Part shown: in pieces, positions 1-10,740 of the stretch
How positions within the stretch are numbered: the stretch's first letter is position 1
Layout: each line of letters starts with the position of its first letter
From: Aporrectodea caliginosa
Lineage: Eukaryota; Annelida; Clitellata; Crassiclitellata; Lumbricidae
Direction: 5' to 3'
Assembly: GCA_020284085.1 (NCBI GenBank)
Contig: JACEVL010001191.1
Location: forward strand, 166,001-230,000
DNA length: 64,000 nucleotides
The notes under the pieces: model-generated
Told to the model about the DNA's origin: nothing
Databases searched by the model: none
The model's input: the letters and a program-made list of their open reading frames with translations, nothing else
Translations under genes and position numbers: made by a program

Positions 1-183
1 TTTCCACTTAGGCCTATTACAACTGATTACCACTAAAACACCACTATAAGTTATAGGTTTTCTCAAAGTTTATAATCTTTCCGAAGTTGTTAGTTTTCTC
101 AAAGTTTTCTCAAAGTTGTAAGTAAGTTTACAATTTTTCTTAAAGTTTATAATCTTTCCTAAGTTGTATCTATAAATTTATAT

Positions 184-363
184 AGTGGCGGCGCCAGGAT
201 TTCAGGTTATGAGGGGACTAAAGTAATCAAAATACCTTCCCTTTTGTCCCCTCCTCGCTGTAATTTGATAAGTGATTTCCCACTTTCTCGGGGGCTGACC
301 TATCGAATAGGTTAGTCTGGGGGCTGTGCTCGTGTAACTACTTAGCCCCCTGGCGCCGCCACT
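184..363. mobile_element. Palindromic MITE, family A copy 1
   Basis: The ends are inverted repeats of AGTGGCGGCGCCAGG. The same termini flank 7970-8137, so this is one non-autonomous DNA-transposon family. It is bordered by imperfect direct repeats of about 21 bp (162-183 and 365-385), longer than the 8-bp duplication of the second copy, so it may have landed in a pre-existing repeat. Confidence 0.7.
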
Positions 364-571
364 GGTTGTATCTACAAATTTACATAGCCCAAACTCTCGC
401 AGTGTCACACCAGACAGCGCTTCCTGTATCCTGAGATTGTAGTCCTGAAAGTAATGATGTACTGAATTCTTTGATTTAATTTAGTAACAAAAATACTTTG
501 ATAAGGAAACAAATCTGAACAGCCATATTGATCAGCACCTAGCGAATAGATCATTCTGCTCGTGTAACTAC

Positions 572-800
572 TTGGCCCAGTTGGCTACATTGGTTTAGAG
601 CGTACGTCCCATACTCCTCTGTGCGTGTGGGTGCCGATTCGCCACCCGAGGGTGGCTTAATTCAGAAATTTTAATCTCGAGCTAGCAAGGTCCATACACG
701 GGGATTGTAAAGGGCGTGGCGCCTATTCCAATGGGCAGCGGTGGTGAAGGATCTCACCCGATCAATTGATTGACCGAGGCCGTAGGGTCGTTATTATAGG
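572..800 (+). repeat. tRNA-derived SINE-like repeat
   Basis: There is an A-box-like TGGTTTAGAGCG near 590 and a B-box-like GGTGCCGATTCGCC near 630, which is the pol III promoter layout of a tRNA head. It does not close into a clean tRNA cloverleaf by eye, so I do not call a tRNA gene. The body ends near 800 without an obvious tail. Confidence 0.45.
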
Positions 801-1252
801 CAAGTAAAACATGTACATTTGATATCGCATCATATCTGATGCAACGCATCAAGAAATGAACTGCAAAACATGTTACCGGTATATCAACGCAAAAGACACT
901 TGCTCTGCTTAACCTATAATTATACTATTATGCCACCTCCTGTGTTGAGTGCACAACTGTTCTACATGTTAAAAGCAAAACCGGCTTTCATTAGACCTAA
1001 ACAATGAGCGAATTCCAGGTGACAAACTATTCATAAAATGCCTTGAAAAAATATTGGATAACACAAAAGTTGCACAAGCCGATGCAATTCTGAGGTACCC
1101 CGGAACCCATTTGGTCACATGAGGGTTCAACTGTCGATTGCTCATCTCCGCTATACAGTATATAGGCTACAACACCTCTTAGTGTTCAACTGTTGCATGC
1201 CCATCCGTTCCTTTACCCTACAGATTGTATATGTGAGGCTGTTTCATTTTAG
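801..1252 (+). other. Probable intron 1 of the first cluster gene
   Basis: No coding signal or repeat is recognised. By analogy with the other three genes this is intron sequence leading to the acceptor TTTCATTTTAG ending at 1252. I found no signal-peptide exon between 1 and 1252, so that exon is probably left of the window. Confidence 0.4.
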
Positions 1253-2142
1253 CAAATGGATATGAAGAGAAGCAAGTAGACGCACCAACAAAATGGATCA
1301 AGTGCTTCGCGTACGATAACTGGAACTCTGAAAACGTTGTGCGGGAGATTACTGCTACAAAAGGTATGAGAAATCTCCTGAAAAACTCCAGGACGCTAAC
1401 TGCCACACACAGTGTAGGTGGTACTCTTAAGGCGGGCGATAAGTACAAAATAGTAAGCCTGGAAGTCAGTTACAGCTTTAAGCACGAAAAATCCGAAACC
1501 ACTTTGACCGAAAATGAAATTTACGAGTCAAAGACGATCAAATACACCGTAACGATTCCACCGAAATCAACATTTACAAGATGGCAGCTGGTTGTCGACG
1601 TTGCTGGAATGCAATTTGAATATATGCATTACATTGACGTACTCAACGACACTCAGAATATTCCACACACCAACACGAGTCGTGTTAAAATTCTGGTTGG
1701 TCGACAGATACATTACAATGAAACGAGAATACGAATAAAGCATTTGGAGAGAAACGAGTATCTAACTGTCATCGAGAATAAAAAATGGCCAGCAGCAACT
1801 CTCGGATACGCTTCCAACTTCCTCTTTATTCTCCACCAGGACTCTCTTGGAATTCGAATTAAAACGCTCTACACCATGCATCCCGGATACGAGTGGGCCT
1901 ATGCCTCTATATACGGAGGGATATATTTTGATTTGCATCGGAAAATGGGAGTGGCAAGTAAGGCTGACGTCAATAAGCAATACTGGATAATCAGTCAGGA
2001 GGAACCTCTGCGCCACGGGGATGTCGTCACCTTCAGGAATAAATTCTGCAACGTCTGCTCTCTTGCCTACCGTTCGTCGAGAAGAACAAGCGTCTCCTGC
2101 GTGAAGAAACAGGAAGACAAGTGGATTCTGGAAGTGGTTTAG
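1253..2142 (+). CDS. Aerolysin-like pore-forming protein with trefoil-like C-terminus, copy 1 (large exon)
   Basis: This is the large 3' coding exon of a secreted protein. The exon starts after a TTTTAG acceptor in the same phase (two bases, then codons) as the other three copies, and it is open to the stop at 2140-2142. The first half alternates polar and hydrophobic residues in Ser/Thr-rich strands and carries the IPPKSTFTRWQL segment, as in the aerolysin/ETX-MTX2 class of beta-pore formers. The second half (from about 1700) has three similar repeats ending F-x-L, W-x-I and W-x-L, which fits a beta-trefoil lectin fold. It is the most divergent of the four copies. Family assignment is by pattern, not search. 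The signal exon is not in view. Confidence 0.65.
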
Positions 2143-3098
2143 CCCAATTCCAGAGATTACGACCGATGCAACACTGCTACTATACGTGTAATTAAGACGT
2201 GTACTTAACTATAACTATAGGCCTAATCAAGATATATATGCTTAACCAATAGGCCTACTGTAATCAAGACATTGTGCTAAACCAATGCTATAATCAAGAA
2301 GTATGTTTAACCAATAGGCCTACTGCAATGAAGACATTGTGCTGAACCGATGCTAAAATCAAAACAGTGTTCTTAACCAATACGCCGTATCTAATATATA
2401 TATGAACTCATCTGCAATTCCGTATTTAGCCTACATCTACTGTCATAATTGTCGGCTCTCACGATGTATGGGCCAGGCCAATATACGTCAGTCTTCGTGT
2501 AGGGCCTTTTTCCACTTGTAGACTGTAACCCAGCCTAATCCGACAACGCTGACCCAACAGCGACCGCACAATCGCAGATGCTTTTCTAATGCTAATCCAA
2601 TGACTCATCTAGTTTTGTTATCAATACGCAGAATAAATCCGACTCATCGATGGTTGCTTGATAGTGAAACCGCAGCCTCTCAAATTCACGTAGTCACTTG
2701 GAAAACCTTTCACGAAATCCGCTTGGTTAGAAAAATGGAATCTCGTAGTAGAAAACAAATCGCTGAATTTATGTAGGGGCCTACCACGGTATTAATATGA
2801 ACAACAATTGTATTAATTAAGTTGCATATTTTAATTCTTACGTTTCATTCTTTGCTTGGTAGGCCTATGTCATAAATGACGCTGCTTCTTGTTTCGCTTT
2901 CGTATAATTATGTCCTTAAATAAGATAATATGATCATTAACGAAGTTCTGACCATGACCTGCTACATGTAGCCTATTGTTAATCGGCGGCCCTAATTAAA
3001 CCGTATGATGGTCTCTTCTGGGTCGGTCGTTTACAACCCAATAATTTTTACTTCGTATTAAAACTTCAAGGCATGTTTCAATTTTTTGAATCAATAAA
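2143..3098 (+). other. 3' UTR of copy 1 with AATAAA at 3093
   Basis: There are no ORFs of interest. It contains short imperfect repeats of the type TAACCAATAGGCCTACTG between 2220 and 2390. It ends in ATCAATAAATGAAG, the same poly(A)-signal context that closes the other three cluster genes. Confidence 0.6.
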
Positions 3099-3124
3099 TG
3101 AAGAAAAATAAAAGAATTCATACA

Positions 3125-3960
3125 ACATCAATCAATCAATCAATCAATCAAAACTCTTTTATTGAAGCCATGTCAAATAAAAATCACATAACATTTAACA
3201 AAATATCAGGATTGGCCGCAAGAGGAGTCCCAAAAGGGATCAAGATCCCGCTAACTATAGGGACACCTAAAACAACATTTCAGAAATTTGAATTAGTGAT
3301 AGCTAAATTCTTAACAAACAGTGCATAATAATAATACATACTATACGCACACACACAAACATACATACATACATACATACATGCATACATACATACATAC
3401 ATACATACATGCATATATACATACATACATACATGCATACATACATGCATACATACATCATACATACATACATACATACATACATACATACATACATACA
3501 TACATACATACATACATACATACATACATACATACATGCATACATACATACATGCATACATACATACATACATACATGCATACATGCATACATGCATACA
3601 TGCATACATACATACATGCATACATACACACATACATACATACATACATACATACATACATACATACATACATACATACATACATACATACATACATACA
3701 TACGTACATACATACTTACATACTTACATACATCAAATCAAATCAAATCAATCAAATCAAATCAAATCTCTTTTATTGAAGCCAAATAAAAACACATAAC
3801 ATTTTTCAACATAAAGTATCAGGATTGGCCGCAAGAGGAGTCCCAAAAGGGATCAAGATCCCGCTAACTAGAGACACGTAGAACAACATTTCAGAAATAT
3901 GAATTAGCTAAATCCCTGATAAACAGTGCAACATCAAGTTTCGTACAGCAATGCAAACAG
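3125..3960 (-). repeat. Duplicated LINE-type 3' end flanking a CATA microsatellite
   Basis: Segments 3150-3290 and 3768-3890 are near-identical (TCTTTTATTGAAGCC, then GGATTGGCCGCAAGAGGAG). Each is preceded by an ATCA or AAATC tandem tail, as in the minus-strand 3' end of an L2/CR1-like LINE. Between them, 3357-3731 is an ATAC/ATGC tetranucleotide array of about 370 bp. The long ORFs in that array are artefacts. Confidence 0.6.
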
Positions 3961-4084
3961 TATAGTACATATTACACAGTAAATGATTAACTCAATTCAA
4001 AACACTATAGATGAAAATATATAAAAAACAAACAAACCGAAAACCTTAACTAACAGTGAAAAAGAATATCCGGCAGGGTAGGTT

Positions 4085-4984
4085 ATAGCTAATTTCCATT
4101 AATCAGGTAGGCATGCAGCATTTTTTTAAAGTGCCATACATACATATATACATACATGCATGCATATATACATACAGTAATTTGGATCAGTAGGATTGTT
4201 TACGAAATCACAACGCAAGGGATGCCATAAAGATGACCACATTAACTACCATGACTGATGAACTTGGACTCGTTCACCCCCACAGCCTTTAACACTAAAA
4301 TACGTAGGCTAGTAATTACAGTTATGAACAGGCTACGTTACTTTATGAAGTAGATGGAGAACCGGAATAAACGTGGATTACTGTACATTTAAGCCGACCT
4401 TACTGTCCCCATGGCAGTCTTGGCTGACTCCTAAGACTTCTTTATACTCTACGAGGGCTTTCTGACTTTCTCTGAGTATTTCGTGAGCAAGGAGAGCTGT
4501 TGACAGGCGCACCTGTCTATTATATGTACATTACATTACAACTACATTTGATATCGCCCTTCTTCAAAAGATGGACCAAAGCTCAGAAGTGCACACGCCT
4601 CGATGGTGCAGATGCAATTATATTGCATAGCAATTGTGCGCGAAGGACTTGTTCACGGTCCCTATACATAGTATTAGGTATTAATAGATCAATTTTGCAT
4701 CAATGCAACACTATTACGCAGTAATATCTTATAATCGCACAATTTTTTCGGCACTGTGCCGTTACTTTTTAATTCATTAAAATCAATATGTATACGAAAC
4801 ATTATAATTTCACTTTAATATGCAAAAAATAAAAAAATGGAGTCCAAAAGTACCTGAAAGTGTCCTAAAGTGTCCGTATTTCACATTCACTGAGGTAGAC
4901 AAAAATAATCCAAGCTGATTCTACGTTTTCCGTAGAAAAAGCAGCGTAGAATAGCTATGGGGTTTGTCATACCCCCAGTGTTAT
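4085..4984. other. No gene seen
   Basis: AT-rich DNA with short CATA remnants near 4136-4170. No coding, RNA or transposon signal is recognised. Confidence 0.4.
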
Positions 4985-5480
4985 TTAAGTTTCAATTTAC
5001 TTTTCAGTTTTAGTTTCAGTTTTAGTTTTGTTTAGACTTTTCAGTTTAGTTTTAGTTTTAGTTTTCAACTCTTTTCAGTTTTAGTTTTAGTTTCAGTTTT
5101 CAAAACTTTTCAGTTTTAATTCAGTTCTGTAAACATTCAGCAGAATCAATTAAATGTCATTTTTTATTAATGACATTTGTTTGATTAGCAAGAACAACAG
5201 ATCTGATTAAATTCATGCTTTCATGCTAATGAGCTGCAGTTTTAAGCACTCGCCGCTAACCGTTGCAGACATGTCCGCCACTTGGCGTGTTTGCCACACA
5301 GAAAAATTAATTCAGTTTTCAACTTTCAAGTTTAGTTTTAGTTTTAGTTTTGTACTTTTCAGTTTAGTTTTAGTTTCAGTTTTCAGAACTTTTCAGTTTT
5401 AGTTTTAGTTTCAGTTAACTGAAATAGAACTTTTCAGTTAATAATAAAGTTACTTTCAGTTTTAGTTAACTTAAATAACA
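4985..5480. repeat. Degenerate TTTCAGTTTTAGTTTT repeat
   Basis: Two blocks (4985-5120 and 5310-5475) of imperfect repeats of AGTTTTAGTTTTCAG flank about 190 bp of other sequence. The same word type returns weakly near 17680-17780 in the intron of copy 3, so it is a dispersed low-complexity family. Confidence 0.6.
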
Positions 5481-5736
5481 CTGCATACCCCACCTCACCT
5501 CCAAAGGGTTAACCGCTCTAACCAATCGGCCACCGTGCTGCTCCCGTAGTTATCCTGTAGTAGGGAGAAGTCGTGCCAACTATTTGAACCGAGATGTTCG
5601 TTATTCTGGAATGTGAGTCACTGACCCCAATCCGAATTCCCATTAAGTTTGAACCGACTCCAGTCCAGTTATACTCTCTCTTTCATTTGCAAGGATCGTT
5701 TCTCTGGTCCTACAGTCAATAATATTCATCCTCCAT

Positions 5737-5804
5737 ATCTCCACAACAACAACAACAACAACAACAGCAACAACAACAACAACAACAACAACAATAATAA
5801 TAAT
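5737..5804. repeat. CAA/TAA microsatellite
   Basis: An uninterrupted ACA trinucleotide run passing into ATA. The poly-Asn and poly-Leu ORFs here are artefacts. Confidence 0.9.
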
Positions 5805-6167
5805 GTGTCGGAATGCAAACTGGTCAGTGAAGTTTTTAAAGTGTTCTTCAGAGAATGGATGTGATAGCGATCGGTGGAAAATCGCCGCATGAGGACGGGT
5901 GGATGACCTCGGGGAATGAAGTGATAGTACTTTATTTCCATTGGGAGGGGATAGAAGTTCAGAATCGATTGGTTGAAGAGGTAGGCTAGTGGTTTGGTGA
6001 TTCCTATAGTGATTTTAACCTAGTGTGGTCAACTATAGCCAAAGGCTTAGCGCGCCACTAATTTGATCAATAAGAATAGTTACACAAAGTTAGCAGGCTG
6101 CTATGAATTCTCTTACATCCACGTGCCAAATAGTGAAACGATGCAGCGGGCTACGAGTTTTCATTTA

Positions 6168-6590
6168 GCTTTACTTCCTATTTAAAAACAGAACTAAGTT
6201 CTGTTGCTACTAGGCCTATCTCTCTGTTTTATCAACTCGTGAATCCATGAGTCGTGATAACTACTCGATATCATTTCCGCACATTCGGCGCTTCTTGTTG
6301 ATCTTTCAACATCCTTCCATTTACTTCCTATTTAAAAATTAAACGAGGTTCTGTAACCTGTTTGTTTTATTAACTCGTGATAACTATAGGTCCTACTCGA
6401 TATCATTTCCGTACATTCGGCGCTTCCTTTCAATGTTTCAACATCCTTCCATTTACTTCCTATTTAAAATTATAAAACGAGATACTGTTGCTGAAAGGCC
6501 TATCTGTCACAACTCGAGCTATCTACTCGTTATCATTTCCGCACATCCGGCGCTTCCTTTCAATGTTTCAACATCCTTCCCTGTATAACG
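6168..6590 (+). repeat. Three tandem 130-150 bp repeats upstream of copy 2
   Basis: A unit containing TTTACTTCCTATTTAAAA, AACTCGTGATAACTA, CGATATCATTTCCG and CGGCGCTTC...TTTCAACATCCTTCC occurs three times in a row (about 6168-6318, 6319-6446 and 6447-6575). The block ends about 235 bp upstream of the TATA box of the copy 2 gene. Confidence 0.75.
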
Positions 6591-6788
6591 AAACACACGT
6601 GCAAATATATATAATATTATAGCCTTATAGACAGACCTACGGAAATGTAATGTCATCCCATTTAACATATACGTGGTAAACAGTGATTGATGCGTAGCGA
6701 TTTTTAATCTCTGCTGGAAGATTGTAACGATATCTTAGGCATTTCAGATAAAGCAGAACATGAGCGGCGTCGTGACTTAGGCTTAGCT

Positions 6789-6832
6789 GCTGACGAATAA
6801 CGTCAGTAATTCGTCGCTGTTGCCTATTTAAG
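6789..6832 (+). promoter_or_regulatory. Core promoter of copy 2
   Basis: The inverted pair TGACGAATAACGTCA is followed by CTATTTAAGG (TATTTAAG at 6825-6832), about 75 bp before the ATG. The same arrangement precedes the signal exon at 27284, and a degraded version precedes the one at 14511. That conservation supports a real promoter. TGACG and CGTCA are CREB/ATF half-sites; binding is inference. Confidence 0.65.
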
Positions 6833-6904
6833 GAGCTTCATCTAGCTTCGTAAATGAAGAGAAGTTCAAGAGGTGACTGTAGAGAGACCTACACGCGCTT
6901 CAGA

Positions 6905-6977
6905 ATGATGTTGCATCAGCTTCACTTGTGGTTTCTTCTGGCGAATCTGCTGTTGCTCTGTCCAAAAACTTGTAGAG
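6905..6977 (+). CDS. Signal-peptide exon of copy 2
   Basis: ATG-ATG opens a 24-codon hydrophobic leader rich in Leu/Phe with the shared HQL motif. It ends with a Cys-Pro-Lys type cleavage region and one base of a split codon before the donor G|GTATGC. The phase (one base) matches the acceptor at 8727, so the mature part is read in the frame of the large exon. Two further exons at 14511 and 27284 are close paralogues in sequence, length and donor position. Confidence 0.8.
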
Positions 6978-8727
6978 GTATGCTCACACGATTTACGTAC
7001 TGTAGGCTTACATAAAACTCAGCAATTTTATCTTAACATATAAATACTATATAGGACCAACATACATATATATATGTTGAACATTTTCGTTTTAAGTGAT
7101 AGCCTATCTTGCATTGCATTGTGCCATGTTACACCGAACCAATAGTTGAGAAACACTGTGTACAGTTTTAAGTGTTCTTGCACAAAATATAAATTTATCA
7201 AAAATGACAGTTTGTAGACAAAATTTTATTTTTGCGATTCCTTCAGCAAGAGAGAAAATTTCCCGACACAAAACACTTTAAACCAGGAGTAGTGTCAAAG
7301 ATCCGGCCCGCGGGCAATCTCTGGCCCACTGACGATATTTCTCTGACACGCGAAGCCCTACCTAGACTACTGTGATGCTCGTGTCTGATAACGAAGATCA
7401 ACATTAAGAATTTATTAGCTCAATTTGACAGTTTGTATGCTAAAGATGCACCAGTTAAAAGTTAGTTTTGCAAAACTTTTCTGGAGACGGGCTTACCAAG
7501 CCCCTCTCAGACCCTACTCCCATTTTGCTCAGGCATCTTCGATAACCTGGCCCGCTACTTGCTGCAAAAATATTGCCACTGGCCCACCATTAAAAAGTGT
7601 TTGACACCCCTGATTTTAACTGAAGAAGCTGCTTAACACAACTGTTCTACGAAACGTCCTCAGTGAGAGATCGATCTGCCTCCTGAATTCCGCACATTTT
7701 CGGTTCCTCCACCACCATCGCCAATCACAAACCATCATCTTCCTCATGCTCATCTATCCATCGCCGTCAAAACCTTCCACTCGAAACTAAGACTCTGAAT
7801 ATCCATGCCATCTTCCGTTGTCGACGGGAATCGTTGGTCCGTGGGGCCCAGTGGGGCCCAGTGGGCCCGCCAGTGGTGACTCTTCTAGCTTGCTGTTTAT
7901 TATTTCGCTAACTGATGTAATATTTTTGTTCGTTATGACACTAACACTTAACATCATAATAGGCTAGCGCAGTGGCGGCGCCAGGATTTCAGGTTTAGGG
8001 GCTTAAACCCCAATTTTTTCCCTTTCTCCCCTCCTCTCTGGCATTGGCAGTGATTTCCCACTTTTGTTTGGGGGCTGAGCCGCCGATGGGGGGGGGGGCT
8101 TCAGCCCACCCTAGCCCCCATGCTGGCGCCGCCACTGGGTTAGCGCAGAGAGTACCTCTGAGTAGATATCTTGAAGAGGCGCTATATAAATTCTCAGAAT
8201 GAATAAAGCCTCTCATTTTCAACAACTCTTACACCGACTAACCTGATCCTCTACCTTCCAATTCACGACCTAAACGATATCCACCTTCACATCTGCTCTG
8301 CTCCTCTGATCCTCTGGAACCGGACTCGGACCTCCTTCGGACTACTCTTTTGGACAAACCCTCTGACTAGATGCAGCGCCCGCGAATTAGCTGGTGCTCT
8401 ACGCTTGGCTTTCGAGTGGCGCATTAGAAGTTTGGAGATTAGGATTACGATACGATTTGCACTTCATTTGTTACTGCATAAGACATCTGCATAATTGTAT
8501 ATAGCATAAACCATGCTAATCGTATTTAGTCGCATAGTCTCAGAGATACATAACTATGCTAGCTGGAGACTCTGCATACACCTTTTACAAAAATTTGAAA
8601 ACTGTTCTCTATCGCCGTAGTTGGGCTGGGAGCGCCTCTGAGTAGGTAATCTTGGAGGGGCGCAATATAAGTCCTCTGAATGAATGAATGAATGAATGAA
8701 TATGAATCAGAACTCTTGCATTTTCAG
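6978..8727 (+). other. Intron 1 of copy 2
   Basis: It runs from GTATGC to GCATTTTCAG. It contains the MITE at 7970-8137 and two copies of a SINE-type tail (CTCTGAGTAG...GGCGCTATATAA...CTCTGAATGAATG) at 8150-8215 and 8630-8702. Confidence 0.7.
7970..8137. mobile_element. Palindromic hAT-type MITE, family A copy 2
   Basis: The terminal inverted repeats are CAGTGGCGGCGCCAG. The flanking 8-bp duplications are GGCTAGCG (7962-7969) and GGTTAGCG (8138-8145), with one mismatch. An 8-bp duplication and CAG ends point to the hAT superfamily. Confidence 0.8.
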
Positions 8728-9641
8728 CAGCTGCATACGAACAGAAAGTCATCTCTGTGTCAGCTCAGTGGCAGCCAGAAGTATACAAGAACGACAACAC
8801 AGAGAAAGTTACACGAGAGATCATTCATACGACAGGCATGAAATCGCGCAGAAGCAACACCAGAATGATTGAGGCTACACATACTGTAGGTGCTATTGCA
8901 AAAGGAGTATTGTTCATGATAGTAAGCTTAGAATTTTCTTACAGTTTTGCGCATAGAACCACGAGTGCTACTATGCTGGAAACCGAAATTTATGAGTCAC
9001 GATCGATCAAAACGACAATGACGATTCCACCTAGGTCAACACTCACAAGATGGGAACTGGTTGCAGACGTTGCAGGGGCGAAGGTTGGTTACCGTCATTA
9101 CATTGATGTACTCAATAACACTCAGAGACCCACAAGCGATCCCACCAGTCGCGCTAAAGTTCTAATGCCCCGACGAATAAATTACGGGCACACGAGAATT
9201 CGAATAAAGCATCTACAGAGAAATGAGTATGTAACAGTCATTCAGAGAAACAGTTGGCCAGCAGCAGCTCTCGGACACAGTTCCCGTTATCTGTTTGTAC
9301 TATGTCAAGACGGCCGCGGAATTCGAATCAAAACACTGAACACCACGCATCCTGGCTATGTTTGGGCCTACTCATCTAAATCTGGCGGGGTATATTTTGA
9401 TTGGCATCGCCAAATAGGGAGTTCATATGACAAAAATGCAGATAAACAGCATTGGACAATCAGTAAGGATGAGCCTCTTCATGATGGTGATGTCGTTACC
9501 TTTAAGAATAGGTACTACGATGACAGCGGTATGTCTTACCATGAGGGTTCCGCAGCAAATGTCTACTGTCTCGCAGGACGCGAAGACAAGTGGGTCCTTG
9601 CAATTGCTGATGAAAGAGATTCTCCTTTCAACAACTGCTAG
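8728..9641 (+). CDS. Aerolysin-like pore-forming protein with trefoil-like C-terminus, copy 2 (large exon)
   Basis: With the exon at 6905-6977 this gives a 328-residue secreted protein. Domains, by residue of the spliced product: signal 1-24; Ser/Thr-rich beta-strand pore module about 45-160, with IPPRSTLTRWELVADV as its most conserved stretch across the four genes; and a trefoil-like module about 175-318 made of three repeats beginning near INYGHTRIRIKH, GIRIKTLN and DGDVVTFKN and ending YLFVL, HWTIS and KWVLAI. No transmembrane helix is visible, as expected for a soluble protein that would form a beta-barrel. Likely roles are defence or venom; this is inference. It is intact, with no frameshift. 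Confidence 0.7.
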
Positions 9642-10312
9642 CTAGTCAGCTAGTCTTGGCATGAGTTGTCAGTTGCCACCACTGTTCATTTCATATTCGG
9701 CTTCGTTGTATCCTTCACTGTTTACGTATTGCGGACTTGTGATTTTAAACAGACGTCAGCTATCAACCCTGGATGGGAATTCGTTGTTCGAGAATTCGGT
9801 CCATAGGCTGCGTGTCTACGCTAGAATACCAATGGAATATTATTCCATGGCAGTTGCACAAGCATCACTCGTATAAAGACGAAAACTCTACCATTATTCA
9901 GCATTATATGCATGCATGCTTAACTACACATAATTATGAACACATTGTGGAATGAATATTGATTATATTATTCTCGAAACTGAATATGATAAAAATGAAT
10001 AAAAATTGCTTAATTTACGATCGACATTGACAAAGTTGCACTTAGTTGTAAACTTTATTCCTTAAGTTTGATTTTTCGTGTAGTAAGTAGTAAAATTACA
10101 CATTTTCGTTTTCTTTAGAATCCTAGTTAATTATAATAAGTACATGGAACATTCATTGGATTTTTCTTCGCTATTTGTAGCCTAATGCTTATTAACAGGC
10201 AGCCCTAATTAAAGGGTAAAATGATCCCTTCTGGATCTGCCATTATTTTGTACCCAAATTTGTTTATTTTGTGTTAAGCTTATATAATGATGTCGTTGTT
10301 TGAGTCAATAAA
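9642..10312 (+). other. 3' UTR of copy 2 with AATAAA at 10307
   Basis: It is closely related to 19053-19683 and 38031-38691, including TTCATATTCGGCTT, GTATTGCGGACTT and GCATTATATGCATGCATGC. The homology of the whole non-coding tail shows that copies 2-4 arose by recent duplication of complete genes. Confidence 0.75.
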
Positions 10313-10335
10313 CGACCGAAGATGAAAACATGCAT

Positions 10336-10740
10336 ATGTCTCGATAGTGTAGTGGTTAGGGTGCCAATCGAGAGGTCAGGGTTTCGAATCCCCGCCGGGG
10401 CAGAAATTCGGTTTGAGATTTCTGCTCCACCTGCACCCCAGTCAACTCAGCCATAATGAGTACACTGACCGTACACTGTCGGTGGGAAGATGAGACGGTG
10501 AAGGAGATGACGGGGTAGCTGCAACCACGCTGGCGCGGATAATCAATCAATCACGCAATAGATTACAGGCCACACTGAGCCGACTGATCAGAGCGAGATA
10601 TCTTACCGACAACTATCAAACCTCGGTGGGAAGAACAAAAAACGGCGAAACTGATGACTGGTCACCCGCTCTCTTATGCTGAATGCCGAGGCTATGAAAA
10701 TGAAGTCCTAGCACATGGCTGCTTAAGGGCTAGCTTAAGG
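10336..10740 (+). repeat. Chimeric SINE: tRNA head, LINE-derived tail
   Basis: The tRNA-like head has an A box (GTGTAGTGGTTAGGG) and a B box (GGGTTTCGAATCCCC). The rest is shared with 19702-20100, including GCTGCAACCACGCT, CGCAATAGATTACAGGCC and GATGACTGGTCACCCG. Parts of that tail match LINE-like sequence at 20960-21040. It ends in GAAGTC, immediately followed by the TTC array. Confidence 0.7.

Noticed and set aside
3280..3799. Overlapping ORFs of MYVC or HTYI repeats
   Set aside because: They come from the CATA tetranucleotide array, which has no stops in many frames.
10336..10420. A genuine tRNA gene
   Set aside because: A and B boxes are present but acceptor stems do not pair and the sequence continues into a SINE body repeated elsewhere.
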